Assembly (NCBI RefSeq): GCF_036170895.1
Contig: NZ_CP108036.1
Span: 3,162,001 to 3,226,000, forward strand
Source: Streptomyces erythrochromogenes
GTDB lineage: Bacteria; Actinomycetota; Actinomycetes; Streptomycetales; Streptomycetaceae
Length of the DNA: 64,000 bases
Direction: 5' to 3'
The notes beneath the pieces are model-generated. The model saw only the letters and a program-made list of their open reading frames with translations. It was not told the origin of the DNA and ran no database searches. Positions 8,914 to 17,326 of this stretch are shown here, piece after piece (the first letter of the stretch is position 1; every line of letters begins with the position of its first letter). A program made the position numbers and the translations under genes.

Positions 8914-10302
8914 TCAGCCGGTGCAGCCCGGGACGGCACCGGTCGGGCTGCAGTTGTTCGGCTGGTTGTTGCGAATGACATCGCCGTTCAGGGTCAGGAG
9001 GCCGGACGCCTTGAAGATGCCGCCGCCGTCGCCCGCCCGGTTGCGCGTGATGGTGTTCTCCTCCAGCGTGGTGGTGCCCAGCCCCTCGGGTCCCCCGGCG
9101 TGGTAGAGGCCGCCGCCCTGAGCCGTGCCGTTCTTCGCGGTGGCTGTGTTCCGGAGAACCTTGTTGCGCCTGGCCGTCAGGGTGCCGCCGTCGGGGTTGT
9201 CGAGGCCGGCGCCCTGAGCCGTGCCGTTCTCAGCGTCGACGGTGTTACCGGTGATGCGGCTGTCGATCAGGTCGAGTGCGCCGAAGGGGCCGACGCGGAC
9301 GCCACCACCGCGCGCAGTGCCGTCCTTGGCCACCGCCCGGTTGCCGCTGATCTCCACCCTGCTCACGGTCATCAGGCCGTTGTTCGCGATGCCACCGCCC
9401 TGGGCGACACCGTGCGGAGCGTCCGAGGTGTTGTCGCTGACGGCGCCGCCGGTCACGGTCAGCCTGCCGGGCTGCGGGATGCCGTTGGCGACGGCGGCGC
9501 GCGCGAATCCCCCGGGGGCGAAGGAACGGTTCTTGCGGATGACCGTGTCCTCGACGGTCGTCTCGGCGAAGCTGATGATGCCGGCCGCGAAGGCGGTGCT
9601 CTGGGTGTCCTTGGTGACGGTCGCGGTGTTCCCGGTCAGCCGGGAGCGGGTGACCGTCAGAGGACCGTCGTTCGCGATGGCGCCGCCGGCGGCGGCTCCG
9701 CCGGTCGCGCTCCCGCTGTAGATGACGTGGTTCGCGGTGACCTCGGTCTCGCTCACGCTGCCGGTGCCGGGGCTGTCGATGGCGCCGCCCTGGGCGAACA
9801 CGTCGGACTGGGACGTGTTGCCGATGAACTTGCTGCGGGTCACCTTCATCGTTCCGGTGTTGGAGATGCCGCCGCCGCAGGCCAGACCCGGGGGGTCGGG
9901 AAAAGCAGGGCAGTCCGTGGCGAAGCCACCACTGATCGTCGTGCGGGTGAGCGTGAGGTTTCCCGTCGGTCCGACGAAGAGGATCCGGAACTTCGGCACG
10001 TTGTCCTCTCGCCCGTCCCGCCTGATCGTGGCCCCACTCCCGTCGATGGTGATCTCACTTGCGATCACCGGCAGCCCGTTGCCGGGGTTCACGGGGTCCG
10101 GCGCCGTCAGCTCGTACGTGCACTTGCGCGCCAGCCGGAGCGTGTCCGGCCCCGGTGAGCTGTTCGCGGCGTTGATCGCCGCGACGAGATCCGGGACCGA
10201 GCAGCGCACCTGCACCGTGGCGGCGTGCGCGGCCGGGGCGGGGACCGCCACCAGCGCGCCCGCCACGAGGCCGAGGACGGCCGGGACATGCTGACGAGAC
10301 AT
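8914..10302 (-). CDS. Secreted right-handed beta-helix repeat protein
   Basis: A 462-residue exported protein. ATG 10302 follows AAGGAG. The signal peptide (MSRQHVPAVLGLVAGALVAV, cut near AHA-AT) precedes a Cys-containing cap (RCSVPDLVAAINAAN, about 32-46). About ten rungs then follow with the recurrent pattern GGGI(A/S)N-G-(L/M)-TV-RS-I-GN-A. This is the arrangement of the parallel beta-helix and of the choice-of-anchor or polymorphic outer-membrane repeat families. There are two cysteines near each end (ACGGG, NNCSP, GCTG). No catalytic residues of pectate lyases are evident, so an adhesive or structural surface role is as likely as polysaccharide binding. It is a single gene flanked by hairpins. 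Confidence 0.85.
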   Translation of the reverse strand: MSRQHVPAVLGLVAGALVAVPAPAAHAATVQVRCSVPDLVAAINAANSSPGPDTLRLARKCTYELTAPDPVNPGNGLPVIASEITIDGSGATIRRDGREDNVPKFRILFVGPTGNLTLTRTTISGGFATDCPAFPDPPGLACGGGISNTGTMKVTRSKFIGNTSQSDVFAQGGAIDSPGTGSVSETEVTANHVIYSGSATGGAAAGGAIANDGPLTVTRSRLTGNTATVTKDTQSTAFAAGIISFAETTVEDTVIRKNRSFAPGGFARAAVANGIPQPGRLTVTGGAVSDNTSDAPHGVAQGGGIANNGLMTVSRVEISGNRAVAKDGTARGGGVRVGPFGALDLIDSRITGNTVDAENGTAQGAGLDNPDGGTLTARRNKVLRNTATAKNGTAQGGGLYHAGGPEGLGTTTLEENTITRNRAGDGGGIFKASGLLTLNGDVIRNNQPNNCSPTGAVPGCTG

Positions 10303-10465
10303 TCGGGACTCCTTCTTCTGCTGTGTACGGCCGGCCGTCAGGGGACCGCAACCAGCCGAGCTCAGCCGACCACGCGCAACAGCCGTCGGCTCCCCGGCGT
10401 GATCCGTACGGGCGGGCGGACCGCCCGGAGGGAGCATGAAGACGCGCGAACGGGCGACGACGCGC

Positions 10466-10499
10466 TAACGGGGTCCGCCCTGGCGGGCGGACCCCGTTA
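10466..10499 (-). terminator. Terminator of the PAS-PP2C phosphatase gene
   Basis: Perfect 15-bp stem (TAACGGGGTCCGCCC and its complement) with a four-base loop. It lies about 45 bases beyond the stop of the minus-strand phosphatase gene. Confidence 0.8.
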
Positions 10500-10544
10500 G
10501 CCGTGACGCAGCTCGCCGTACTCGGCAACCCGGCCCTCTGGCTG

Positions 10545-13175
10545 TCAGCCGTACATGTTGAGGAGTTGTTCCGCAGAGAGTTCCGTGACGCCCTCCTCCG
10601 CCGCGCCCGGCAGCGGCAGCTCGAACCACACGGTCTTGCCGCGGTGGGTGCGCCGGGTGCCCCACCCGGCGGACAGCAGGCCCACCAGCTGGAGGCCCCG
10701 GCCGCCCTCGTCGGTGTCGCGGGCGCGCCGGCGCCGCGGCTGGACCAGGTTCGCGTCCCACACCTCGCACACCAGCGTCCGGTCCAGCAGCAGCCTGAGC
10801 CGGATCTCGCCCTCGCCGTAGCGCAGTGCGTTGGTGACGAGTTCGCTGACCAGCAGCTCGGTGGTGTCCAGCAGGCCCTCCAGGCCCCACGCCGGCAGCT
10901 TGGCCCGGGCCAGTTCCCGCGCCCGGCCCACCGACCGGGCCTCGCGCGGCAGCTGCCAGTCCCCGACCGCGTCCACGGGCAGGCCCTGCACCCGGGCCAT
11001 CAGCAGGGCGATGTCGTCCTCGCCGTGCCGGGTGTCCAGGGTGTTCAACACGTGGTCGCAGACGTCCTCCAGAGGGCGGACCGGGTCCGCGAGCGCGGCG
11101 CGCAGACCGCGCAGGCCCTCCTCCAGGGGATGGTCCCGGGACTCCACGAGCCCGTCGGTGTACAGGGCGAGCAGGGCGCCCTCGGGGAGTTCGACCTCGA
11201 CCTCCTCGAACGGCTCCCCGCCCACCCCGAGCGGCAGCCCGGGCGGCACCTCCAGCAGCAGGGCGGGCATGGGCTCCCGGTCCTCGCCCCGGCCGGCCTG
11301 GTTCGGCGACACCAGCACCGGCGGCATGTGGCCGGCGTTGGCGATGGTGCAGCGCCGCGTCACCGGGTCGTAGACCGCGTACACGCAGGTGGCGAGGTAC
11401 ACCTCCGAGCGGTCCGAGTCCCGGGAGTGCAGGGCCGCCCGGGAGGCCTGCTGGGAGCCGCCGGGTGCGCCGAGCCCGCGCGCGATCTCGTCGAGCGCGG
11501 TCAGCACCTCCGCCGGTTCGAGGTCCAGCAGGGCCAGGGTCCGTACGGCGGTGCGCAGTTCGCCCATGGCGACGGCGGCCCGCAGGCCCCGGCCCATGAC
11601 GTCGCCGACGACCAGCGCCGTGCGGTGCCCGGGCAGTTCGATGACGTCGAACCAGTCGCCGCCGACCTCGGTCGCCGCGTTGCCCGGCAGGTAGCGGCAG
11701 GCGATGTCCAGGCCCGCCGCCTCCGGGTCGCCGGGGGGCAGCAGGCTGCGCTGCAGGATCAGCGCCCGCTCGTGCTCGCGCCGGTACAGGCGCGCGTTGT
11801 CGATGCACACCGCGGCCCGGGCGGCCAGTTCCACGGCCACCGCCCGGTCCCGTTCGCCGAAGGGCTCACTGCCCTTCGTACGGGAGAACTGCGCGAGCCC
11901 GACCACGGTGTCGTGGGCGACCATCGGCACCACCAGGGTGGACTGCACGAGGTCTTCCGGTCCTCCGCCCTCGATCAGCCGCGGCCGCGCCGTGCGCAGG
12001 GCGAGCGCGCCCGGCGAGGCCGCCGGATAGCGGTGGATGTCGCCGACGGCGACCAGGGCGCCCGGGCCGGACAGCGGGGCGTCGGAGACGGCGGAGGCGA
12101 AGGCCACCCGGCGCAGCGCGGCGGACGGCGTGCGGGCCGGACCCTGGCCGGGCAGGCTGGGCACGCCGGGCCCCTGGGGCCGTGCGGGCCGGTCGTCGTC
12201 GCCGAGCAGCAGCCCCTGGTAGAGGTCGACGGCGGCCAGGTCGCAGAAGCCCGGGACGGTGACGTCGAGGAGTTCCCTGGCGGTGGTCTCCAGGTCGAGG
12301 GAGTTCCCGATGCGGTGCCCGGCCTCGTTGAGGAGGGCGAGATTGCGCCGGACCCCGGCGGCCTCGCGGGCGGCGAGGTGGCGGCGGGTGACGTCCGTGC
12401 CGATGCCGGCGACACCGATGGGGCGGCCGCTGCCGCCGTGCACGCGGTAGAGGTTGATGGACCAGTGGCGGTTCTCCCGGCTGCGCGGGGTGGATCCGGT
12501 GATCCGGAGGTCGGTGACCGCGTCGCCGGTGTCCAGCACCCGGCGCAGGGCATCCGCCATCCGGTCCGCCTCGTGCGCGGGCAGGTAGTCGTGGACGGTG
12601 CGGCCGCGGTGCGTCTCGGCGGTGCCGCCGAAGACGGTGGCGAAGCGCCGGTTGGCCCGTTGCACGGTGAGGTCCGTGCCGAAGAGCAGGAAGCCGAAGG
12701 GAGATTGGCCGAATATGGCTTGTGAAGCGGCAAGGTCGGATTCGATGCGGCGCAGCGCGCGTACGTCGACGACGACGCAGAGGGCGGCCCGTTCCGCGGT
12801 TTCGGTCTGGGTGGGCATCACATAGATCTCGGCCACGCCGTGCGCGCCGTTCCCGCCCGGGATCCGGAAGGGGATCAGGCCGGTCCACTCCTTGCCGTCG
12901 AGGATCTCGGCGACCTTGCGGTGGGCGTCCGGGCGCAACTCGGGGGGCATGAAGGCGTCGACCGGGTCGCGCCCGACGGTCTGAGCGGCCGTCAGTCCGA
13001 AGAGCTCCTCGGCGCGCAGGCTCCACTGGTCGATGAACCCGTCGGGTCCGATCGAGAAGGATGCGACCTTTATGTAGTCATATATCGAGCCAGGCGGACT
13101 GCTGTGCCACAGGGCGTCGTGCCATGTCTCCCGAGGCACGTCGGCCTGATGTGCCTGCGCAGGTATTTCGCTCAC
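10545..13175 (-). CDS. PAS-PAS-GAF-SpoIIE phosphatase with fused anti-sigma-type ATPase
   Basis: An 876-residue multidomain signalling protein. Approximate order: PAS (30-140), second PAS (150-265), GAF (285-450), PP2C/SpoIIE phosphatase (480-700; AGGDWFD-type metal motif as VGGDWFDVIE, VGDVMGRG, NAGHMPPVL, YTDGLVESR), and HATPase_c_2 (720-870; LLVSELVTNALRYG and DEGGRGLQL). Start GTG 13175 follows GGAGGGGA. Relatives dephosphorylate anti-sigma antagonists, and the ATPase end resembles RsbW-like kinases, so both opposing activities may sit in one chain. It is probably cytoplasmic, sensing through PAS/GAF. A stand-alone ATPase gene lies just upstream in the same direction. Confidence 0.93.
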   Translation of the reverse strand: MSEIPAQAHQADVPRETWHDALWHSSPPGSIYDYIKVASFSIGPDGFIDQWSLRAEELFGLTAAQTVGRDPVDAFMPPELRPDAHRKVAEILDGKEWTGLIPFRIPGGNGAHGVAEIYVMPTQTETAERAALCVVVDVRALRRIESDLAASQAIFGQSPFGFLLFGTDLTVQRANRRFATVFGGTAETHRGRTVHDYLPAHEADRMADALRRVLDTGDAVTDLRITGSTPRSRENRHWSINLYRVHGGSGRPIGVAGIGTDVTRRHLAAREAAGVRRNLALLNEAGHRIGNSLDLETTARELLDVTVPGFCDLAAVDLYQGLLLGDDDRPARPQGPGVPSLPGQGPARTPSAALRRVAFASAVSDAPLSGPGALVAVGDIHRYPAASPGALALRTARPRLIEGGGPEDLVQSTLVVPMVAHDTVVGLAQFSRTKGSEPFGERDRAVAVELAARAAVCIDNARLYRREHERALILQRSLLPPGDPEAAGLDIACRYLPGNAATEVGGDWFDVIELPGHRTALVVGDVMGRGLRAAVAMGELRTAVRTLALLDLEPAEVLTALDEIARGLGAPGGSQQASRAALHSRDSDRSEVYLATCVYAVYDPVTRRCTIANAGHMPPVLVSPNQAGRGEDREPMPALLLEVPPGLPLGVGGEPFEEVEVELPEGALLALYTDGLVESRDHPLEEGLRGLRAALADPVRPLEDVCDHVLNTLDTRHGEDDIALLMARVQGLPVDAVGDWQLPREARSVGRARELARAKLPAWGLEGLLDTTELLVSELVTNALRYGEGEIRLRLLLDRTLVCEVWDANLVQPRRRRARDTDEGGRGLQLVGLLSAGWGTRRTHRGKTVWFELPLPGAAEEGVTELSAEQLLNMYG

Positions 13176-13372
13176 GCGACCGTCCCCTCCAGCTCACCGC
13201 AACCGGACCGGCCATGACGGCAGTATTCAGCACCACGACCCCGGACGGCACGGCGTTCACGATCACAGCACGGTCTCGATGATTTCAAGCCATGTCGCGC
13301 GATCTCCCCCGGCCCCCTTCCCGGCGACCGCCGGGAGGCGCCGCGGGGGGTCCCCCGCCACCGCTCACCTTG

Positions 13373-13888
13373 TTACTCACCAGGAAGAGCCAACTCGAAC
13401 CACACAGTCTTCCCTGTTTTCCCGTGACGTGTTCCCCACCGCTGCGAGGAGGCGGCCACGAGGTGCAGTCCGCGGCCCCCCTCGTCCTCCGAGTCCGCCA
13501 CCCGCTCGCGGGGCGGATCCGGAAGCGGATCGGAGATCTCCACAAGCAGTGCGGGACCGCCGGCGGGGGTGTCCGCGGGGCCCTGGGCGGCCGGATTCCG
13601 CCGTATCAGGCGGACGCCGATGGGGCCGGAGGCGTAGCGCAGGGAATTGGTCACCAGCTCGCTGACCAGCAGGACGGTCACATCGCCGACGGCTTCGAGG
13701 CCCCACTCGTGCAGGGTTCCGCGGACGGCGTGGCGGGCGGTGCGGACGGCGCCGGGCTCGGCGGGGAAGGCCCACTCGGCGCACTCACCGTCTGTGTCGA
13801 TCACGCCGATCACTTCCCGGGCCAGCAGCGACCCCAGTCCGGTTCGTCTGGGACGAAAGAGGGACGAGATAGGGATTAATAGCGACAT
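13373..13888 (-). CDS. Stand-alone ATP-binding protein, anti-sigma factor (RsbW) type
   Basis: Up to 171 residues with a HATPase_c_2 fold: LLVSELVTNSLRYASG is the N box, and DEDEGGRGLHLV followed by GKTVWFELALP are the later boxes. It closely resembles the carboxyl domain of the neighbouring phosphatase (DEGGRGLQLV, GKTVWFELPLPG), so the two look like paralogues. ATG 13888 is the longest start but has no clear ribosome site; a GTG within EVIGVID, about 25 codons later, is a plausible alternative. The role is likely Ser/Thr kinase or binder of a sigma-antagonist. About 200 bases separate it from the phosphatase. Confidence 0.88.
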   Translation of the reverse strand: MSLLIPISSLFRPRRTGLGSLLAREVIGVIDTDGECAEWAFPAEPGAVRTARHAVRGTLHEWGLEAVGDVTVLLVSELVTNSLRYASGPIGVRLIRRNPAAQGPADTPAGGPALLVEISDPLPDPPRERVADSEDEGGRGLHLVAASSQRWGTRHGKTGKTVWFELALPGE

Positions 13889-13967
13889 ACCCGATATTCA
13901 GGGCGTCGTACCACTCGATCCCGAACCCACCGGCGCAGTGTGGCGCAGACGGCCTAGAACGCGAGCG

Positions 13968-14387
13968 TCACGCGCCCCCGCCGCTCCCGCCGCCGTCCGC
14001 GCGCAGCCGGCGGCCGGCTTCGGCGACCGCGGGACGGTCCTGGTCGAGCCAGTCCACCGACTCCAGTTCCTCCGGCCCCAGCCAGCGCAGTTCGTCGTGG
14101 TCCTCCAGCGGCGCCGGCACCCCGGAGAGCAGCCGCGCCGTCCACACGTGCAGGACCAGCCCGGGCTTCAGCGGCCACTCCCCCGGGATCCGCTCCAGCG
14201 GCTCGGTCTCCACGCCGAGCTCCTCGCGCAGTTCGCGCACCAGGGCCTCGGGGACGGACTCACCCGGTTCGGCCTTCCCGCCCGGCAGCTCCCAGCGTCC
14301 GGCGAGCTCCGGCGGTGCGCTGCGGCGGGCGGCCAGCAGGCGCCCCTCATGACAAAGGGCTCCGCCCACGACCACTCGTACAGTCAT
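13968..14387 (-). CDS. Nudix hydrolase, MutT-like
   Basis: A 139-residue Nudix protein. The box is intact around residues 36-58: GGKAEPGESVPEALV then RELREELGV, with the Mg-binding REXXEE core. The short length, the early RLLAARRS segment and the WELPGG lead-in suit the (deoxy)nucleoside triphosphate pyrophosphohydrolase group that removes oxidised nucleotides. The carboxyl end is Gly-rich. ATG 14387 is the start. It is followed at a distance by the ATPase gene in the same direction. Confidence 0.9.
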   Translation of the reverse strand: MTVRVVVGGALCHEGRLLAARRSAPPELAGRWELPGGKAEPGESVPEALVRELREELGVETEPLERIPGEWPLKPGLVLHVWTARLLSGVPAPLEDHDELRWLGPEELESVDWLDQDRPAVAEAGRRLRADGGGSGGGA

Positions 14388-14426
14388 GGGCGGAGCCTAT
14401 GCCAGCGCCGTGAGGCGCCGCTCAGC

Positions 14427-14612
14427 TCAGTTCATCGTGGCGGTCTGACCGATCCGCTCGACCCAGTAGAGCTGCTTGTGTCCTCGGTCGTCGAGACTGT
14501 CGGCGACCTTCTGGGCCTCGGCCCGGGTGGCGTACCGGCCCACCCGGTAGCGGTTGCCGTTGTCGTCCTGACGTATGACCAGCCACGGAAGCAGTGCACC
14601 GCTGTCGTTCAT
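14427..14612 (-). CDS. Small SPOR-like domain protein
   Basis: A 61-residue protein, essentially one SPOR-like fold: WLVIRQDDNGNRYRVGRYAT, then RAEAQKVADSLDDRG and KQLYWVERIG. SPOR domains usually bind denuded glycan in septal peptidoglycan, but this protein has no signal peptide or membrane anchor, so a cytoplasmic role or a different ligand must be considered. ATG 14612 follows GGAAGG at about 9 bases. It ends 39 bases before the Nudix start and could be cotranscribed with it. Confidence 0.8.
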   Translation of the reverse strand: MNDSGALLPWLVIRQDDNGNRYRVGRYATRAEAQKVADSLDDRGHKQLYWVERIGQTATMN

Positions 14613-15099
14613 CGCGTTTCACCTTCCGCCGACGTATCTGCCCGGGAAACCGCATTGCGCATATGCCCGACCTTACGCCCGACCTTTACGGAGCGGATAC
14701 GGTTTTTCACGAAGAGATACCTGGCAGGCGTACGCATCCGGCCATGCGTACGAGTGCGCCGCGCGCGCCGGTCCGAACAGGGCGCACGCCGGGCGCCGGG
14801 GAAGGGACTGCGGGCCCCCTGCCTTCCTGCGTACGGATATACCCGCAGGTAGCTTCGGGGGAACCGGTCGTCCGGGCGGCCCGAGGGCCCGGGAACAGGG
14901 CGGTTCCGGCCGCAGCTGCGGCGCCGCCGGGGGCGGCGCGGCCGCCAGGCCCGCCCGCGGAAGGCGCAGCTCGGGACGGCCGGCCGCGATCACCATCGCG
15001 CCGAAACCCGCCGGGTCGCCGGATCCGGCGAGCCCGACGGTCGCCGCCCGGCCGCCATCCGCGACGCCGGGCGGTTGGCCGGTTGGCCGCGTTGGCCGG
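14613..15099. other. Intergenic region with inverted repeats
   Basis: 487 bases without a convincing gene. Open frames here give Arg/Pro/Gly-rich translations. A perfect 9-bp inverted repeat, CGTACGCAT and ATGCGTACG with a six-base spacer, lies at 14729-14752. The section from 14890 is extremely GC-rich and ends in repeated TTGGCCG units (15071-15100). The promoter of the SPOR/Nudix genes must lie near 14620-14720. Confidence 0.55.
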
Positions 15100-15852
15100 C
15101 TAGCGCACCGGAAGGTGGTACGCCAGGCGGTAGCGGTCGGCCGGGACGACCACGTCGGCCGTCTCCACCGCGCGGCCCGAGGCGAAGTAGGTGCGGCCGA
15201 TCACCAGCACCACGTGCCCCGGGACCCCGCCGAGCAGGACGAGCTCCTCCGCCAGGCCGGGCCGCGCGCCGACTTCCTCCACCATGTTGTCGACGACGAC
15301 GTCGATCGCGGCCATCCGGTCGACGACTCCGGAACCGCCCAGCGGGCCCTCCTCGGGCAGCATCACCGGGGTCCGCCCGGTCACCGCAAGGGGCTCCCAG
15401 GAGGTCGAGAGCATCATCGCCTCGCCCGCGTCGCGGAAGACGTACCGCGTCCGCATCACCCGCTCGCCCGGCTCGATGCCGAGCCGCTTCGCGATCTCCG
15501 CGGGCGCGCCCGCCTGTTCGCTGCTCGACTCCCACGTCCCCCGCGCGCCGGAGTCGGCCTGCTCCTGCCGGAACGGCGTCGAAGAGCCGCCCGTGCGGTA
15601 GCCGGAGCGGGCCACCCGCCGCGGCACCGGCTGCTCGCGCACGTACGTACCGGACCCGGACCGGCCCTCGACCAGTCCCTCCGCCATGAGGACCTTGCGC
15701 GCCTCCAGGGCCACGGTGTCGGAGACCCCGTACTCCTCGCGGATGCGTGCCTGAGAGGGGAGCCGGGCGTGCGGGGGCAGAGAACCGTCGACGATCTGCC
15801 GTCGAAGATCCCCGGCCACGCGCAGATAGGCCGGCTGCTCACCGAAAGTCAC
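15100..15852 (-). CDS. GntR-family regulator with UTRA ligand domain
   Basis: A 250-residue transcription factor. The winged helix-turn-helix at residues 8-75 contains YLRVAGDLRRQIVDGSLPPH and LPSQARIREEYGVSD. The UTRA effector domain is at about 95-245 (RYVFRDAGEAMMLSTSWEP; the VIGRTYFASGRAVETADVVV signature near the end). This is the HutC-type subfamily, which usually responds to a small metabolite. The start is 15852. A near-perfect palindrome lies 40 bases upstream, as expected for autoregulation. No adjacent metabolic operon identifies the ligand. Confidence 0.9.
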   Translation of the reverse strand: MTFGEQPAYLRVAGDLRRQIVDGSLPPHARLPSQARIREEYGVSDTVALEARKVLMAEGLVEGRSGSGTYVREQPVPRRVARSGYRTGGSSTPFRQEQADSGARGTWESSSEQAGAPAEIAKRLGIEPGERVMRTRYVFRDAGEAMMLSTSWEPLAVTGRTPVMLPEEGPLGGSGVVDRMAAIDVVVDNMVEEVGARPGLAEELVLLGGVPGHVVLVIGRTYFASGRAVETADVVVPADRYRLAYHLPVR

Positions 15853-15891
15853 TGGCCACTCCCATCAGGTTGACAGACAGCTACACCCTGG

Positions 15892-15904
15892 CAACCGACG
15901 GTTG
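15892..15904. promoter_or_regulatory. Candidate GntR operator
   Basis: CAACCG-A-CGGTTG, a 6-bp inverted repeat around one base, 40 bases upstream of the GntR start and in the gap before the DUF4190 gene. Position and symmetry suggest autoregulation; binding is inferred. Confidence 0.4.
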
Positions 15905-15989
15905 TAGACCGCAAGCAAGGGCCAGAGTTTCACCCGAAGTGATGAAGCCAGGTCACTCAAACCCGTTACCGCGCGTTACCCCGGAGACG

Positions 15990-17180
15990 TCACACCGACC
16001 GCGACGAGGGCAGCCGGGCGGACCCGACCTCCGGGTCCTCCGTGTCCTCCGGGCTGTCCTCCAGCCACCGCGGAACCTCCGTCGAAAGCCCGTACGCGCC
16101 GCGCAGCGCCTTCTCCGTCTCCAGGGACATCGCAGCCAGCGCCCGGTCCCACAGCCGGTCGAACTCCGTCCCCGTCCGCGCCTGGGAGGCGCGCTGCCAG
16201 GCCGCGCGGGCCGCCTCGATCTCCTTGAGCTGCGCCGGAGCGGCCTTCTCCAGCCCCGGCCGGGTCGCGTCCTGCTGGAGGACCTTCGCCTCCTCGCCCA
16301 GCGCCGCATGCATCTCGCGCGCCCACGCCTGGTGCTTCTGGAGCGCGTCGTCGACGTCCTCCTCGGGCGGCCGGCTCATGACGAACTCCACGCCGTTGGC
16401 CGCCCGCAGGAAGGCCGCCTGCTCCGGCTTCAGCATGCCCGCGTCCCGGCGCAGGCTGCCGCGCCACTCCTCCTCCGTCGTGCCGATCACGCACAGCAGC
16501 CGCCGGTCCCCCTCCCGCCAGGACTGGCGCGAGGGCGCGTAGTAGAACATCTCCGCGAACTCGGGCAGGGCCCAGGTGTCCATCGCGTACTCGTCCTGGG
16601 CCTTCCAGCAGGCGTCCTCCCACGCCCGGTCGGCCTCGCTCGAATCGGGGGCGTCCGCGGCGCCCACCGTCCTCGACGCGGTGACCTCGCCGTGGTGCAC
16701 GCGGGAGCAGTCGACCGCGTACATGAGGGGCCGCTCGTCGAACAGGTCCCCGCCGGGGACGTTGAAGCAGTCGCCCGCCTTCAGGTCGTCGATGTCCCTG
16801 AGTTCGCCCTCGACTTCGGTGTACTCGGTCAGCCCGTCGAGCCGGCCGGGAGCCGCCTCCGCCAACCGGCCGAGGGCGAAGACCATCACGCCCGTCATCA
16901 CGACGGAGACCACGAGCCCCGTGATCGCCAGGACCTTGCCCCGGTCGCCCTTCTTCGCGATCTGCACGAGCGCCGCGATGCCGAAGGCGATGCCGAGCGG
17001 CGGGAAGCAGAGCAGTCCGGCGAGGAGCGAGGCGAGGGCGAAGCCGTTGAGCGCCGGCGGCTGCGACCCGTGGCCGAGCGGCGGTCCCCATCCCCACCCC
17101 GGCTGCGACGACGGCGGGGGCCAGGAGTGGCCCGGTCCGGGAGGAGGACTCGGCGGGATGCTCAAGGGGTCGGACTCCAT
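15990..17180 (-). CDS. DUF4190 / septum-formation-domain membrane protein
   Basis: A 396-residue protein starting at ATG 17180 (MESDPLSIPPS). It has a Pro/Gly-rich cytoplasmic amino end (1-45), then two membrane spans of the DUF4190 type (NGFALASLLAGLLCFPPLG, about 48-68, and KVLAITGLVVSVVMTGVMVF, about 85-105). An extracytoplasmic domain with Cys pairs follows (AGDCFNVPGG, AVDCSRVHHGE, DACWKAQDE, LLCVIG). That domain matches the septum-formation-type region seen in many actinobacterial membrane proteins. The carboxyl third is helical. The function is unproven. Further open frame upstream of 17180 is compositionally poor and was not used. Confidence 0.85.
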   Translation of the reverse strand: MESDPLSIPPSPPPGPGHSWPPPSSQPGWGWGPPLGHGSQPPALNGFALASLLAGLLCFPPLGIAFGIAALVQIAKKGDRGKVLAITGLVVSVVMTGVMVFALGRLAEAAPGRLDGLTEYTEVEGELRDIDDLKAGDCFNVPGGDLFDERPLMYAVDCSRVHHGEVTASRTVGAADAPDSSEADRAWEDACWKAQDEYAMDTWALPEFAEMFYYAPSRQSWREGDRRLLCVIGTTEEEWRGSLRRDAGMLKPEQAAFLRAANGVEFVMSRPPEEDVDDALQKHQAWAREMHAALGEEAKVLQQDATRPGLEKAAPAQLKEIEAARAAWQRASQARTGTEFDRLWDRALAAMSLETEKALRGAYGLSTEVPRWLEDSPEDTEDPEVGSARLPSSRSV

Positions 17181-17253
17181 CGCAGGTGGCAGAGGGCATC
17201 GCGGGGCACCAGGTGGCACCACGGCGGGCGCGAACGGATGCGCGAATAGTACG

Positions 17254-17288
17254 CAGCGGGGGCGACCGGCAATCGGTCGCCCCCGCTG
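17254..17288 (-). terminator. Terminator of the subtilisin gene
   Basis: Perfect 15-bp stem (CAGCGGGGGCGACCG and its complement) with a five-base loop, about 40 bases past the stop of the S8 protease gene on the minus strand. Confidence 0.8.
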
Positions 17289-17326
17289 TTTCCTCACGGC
17301 TCAATCACCGCTGCCTGCTTCGCTCC

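Noticed and set aside
14673..14996. 107-codon minus-strand frame in the 487-base gap
   Set aside because: Pro/Arg/Ala-rich, overlaps inverted repeats, no ribosome site.
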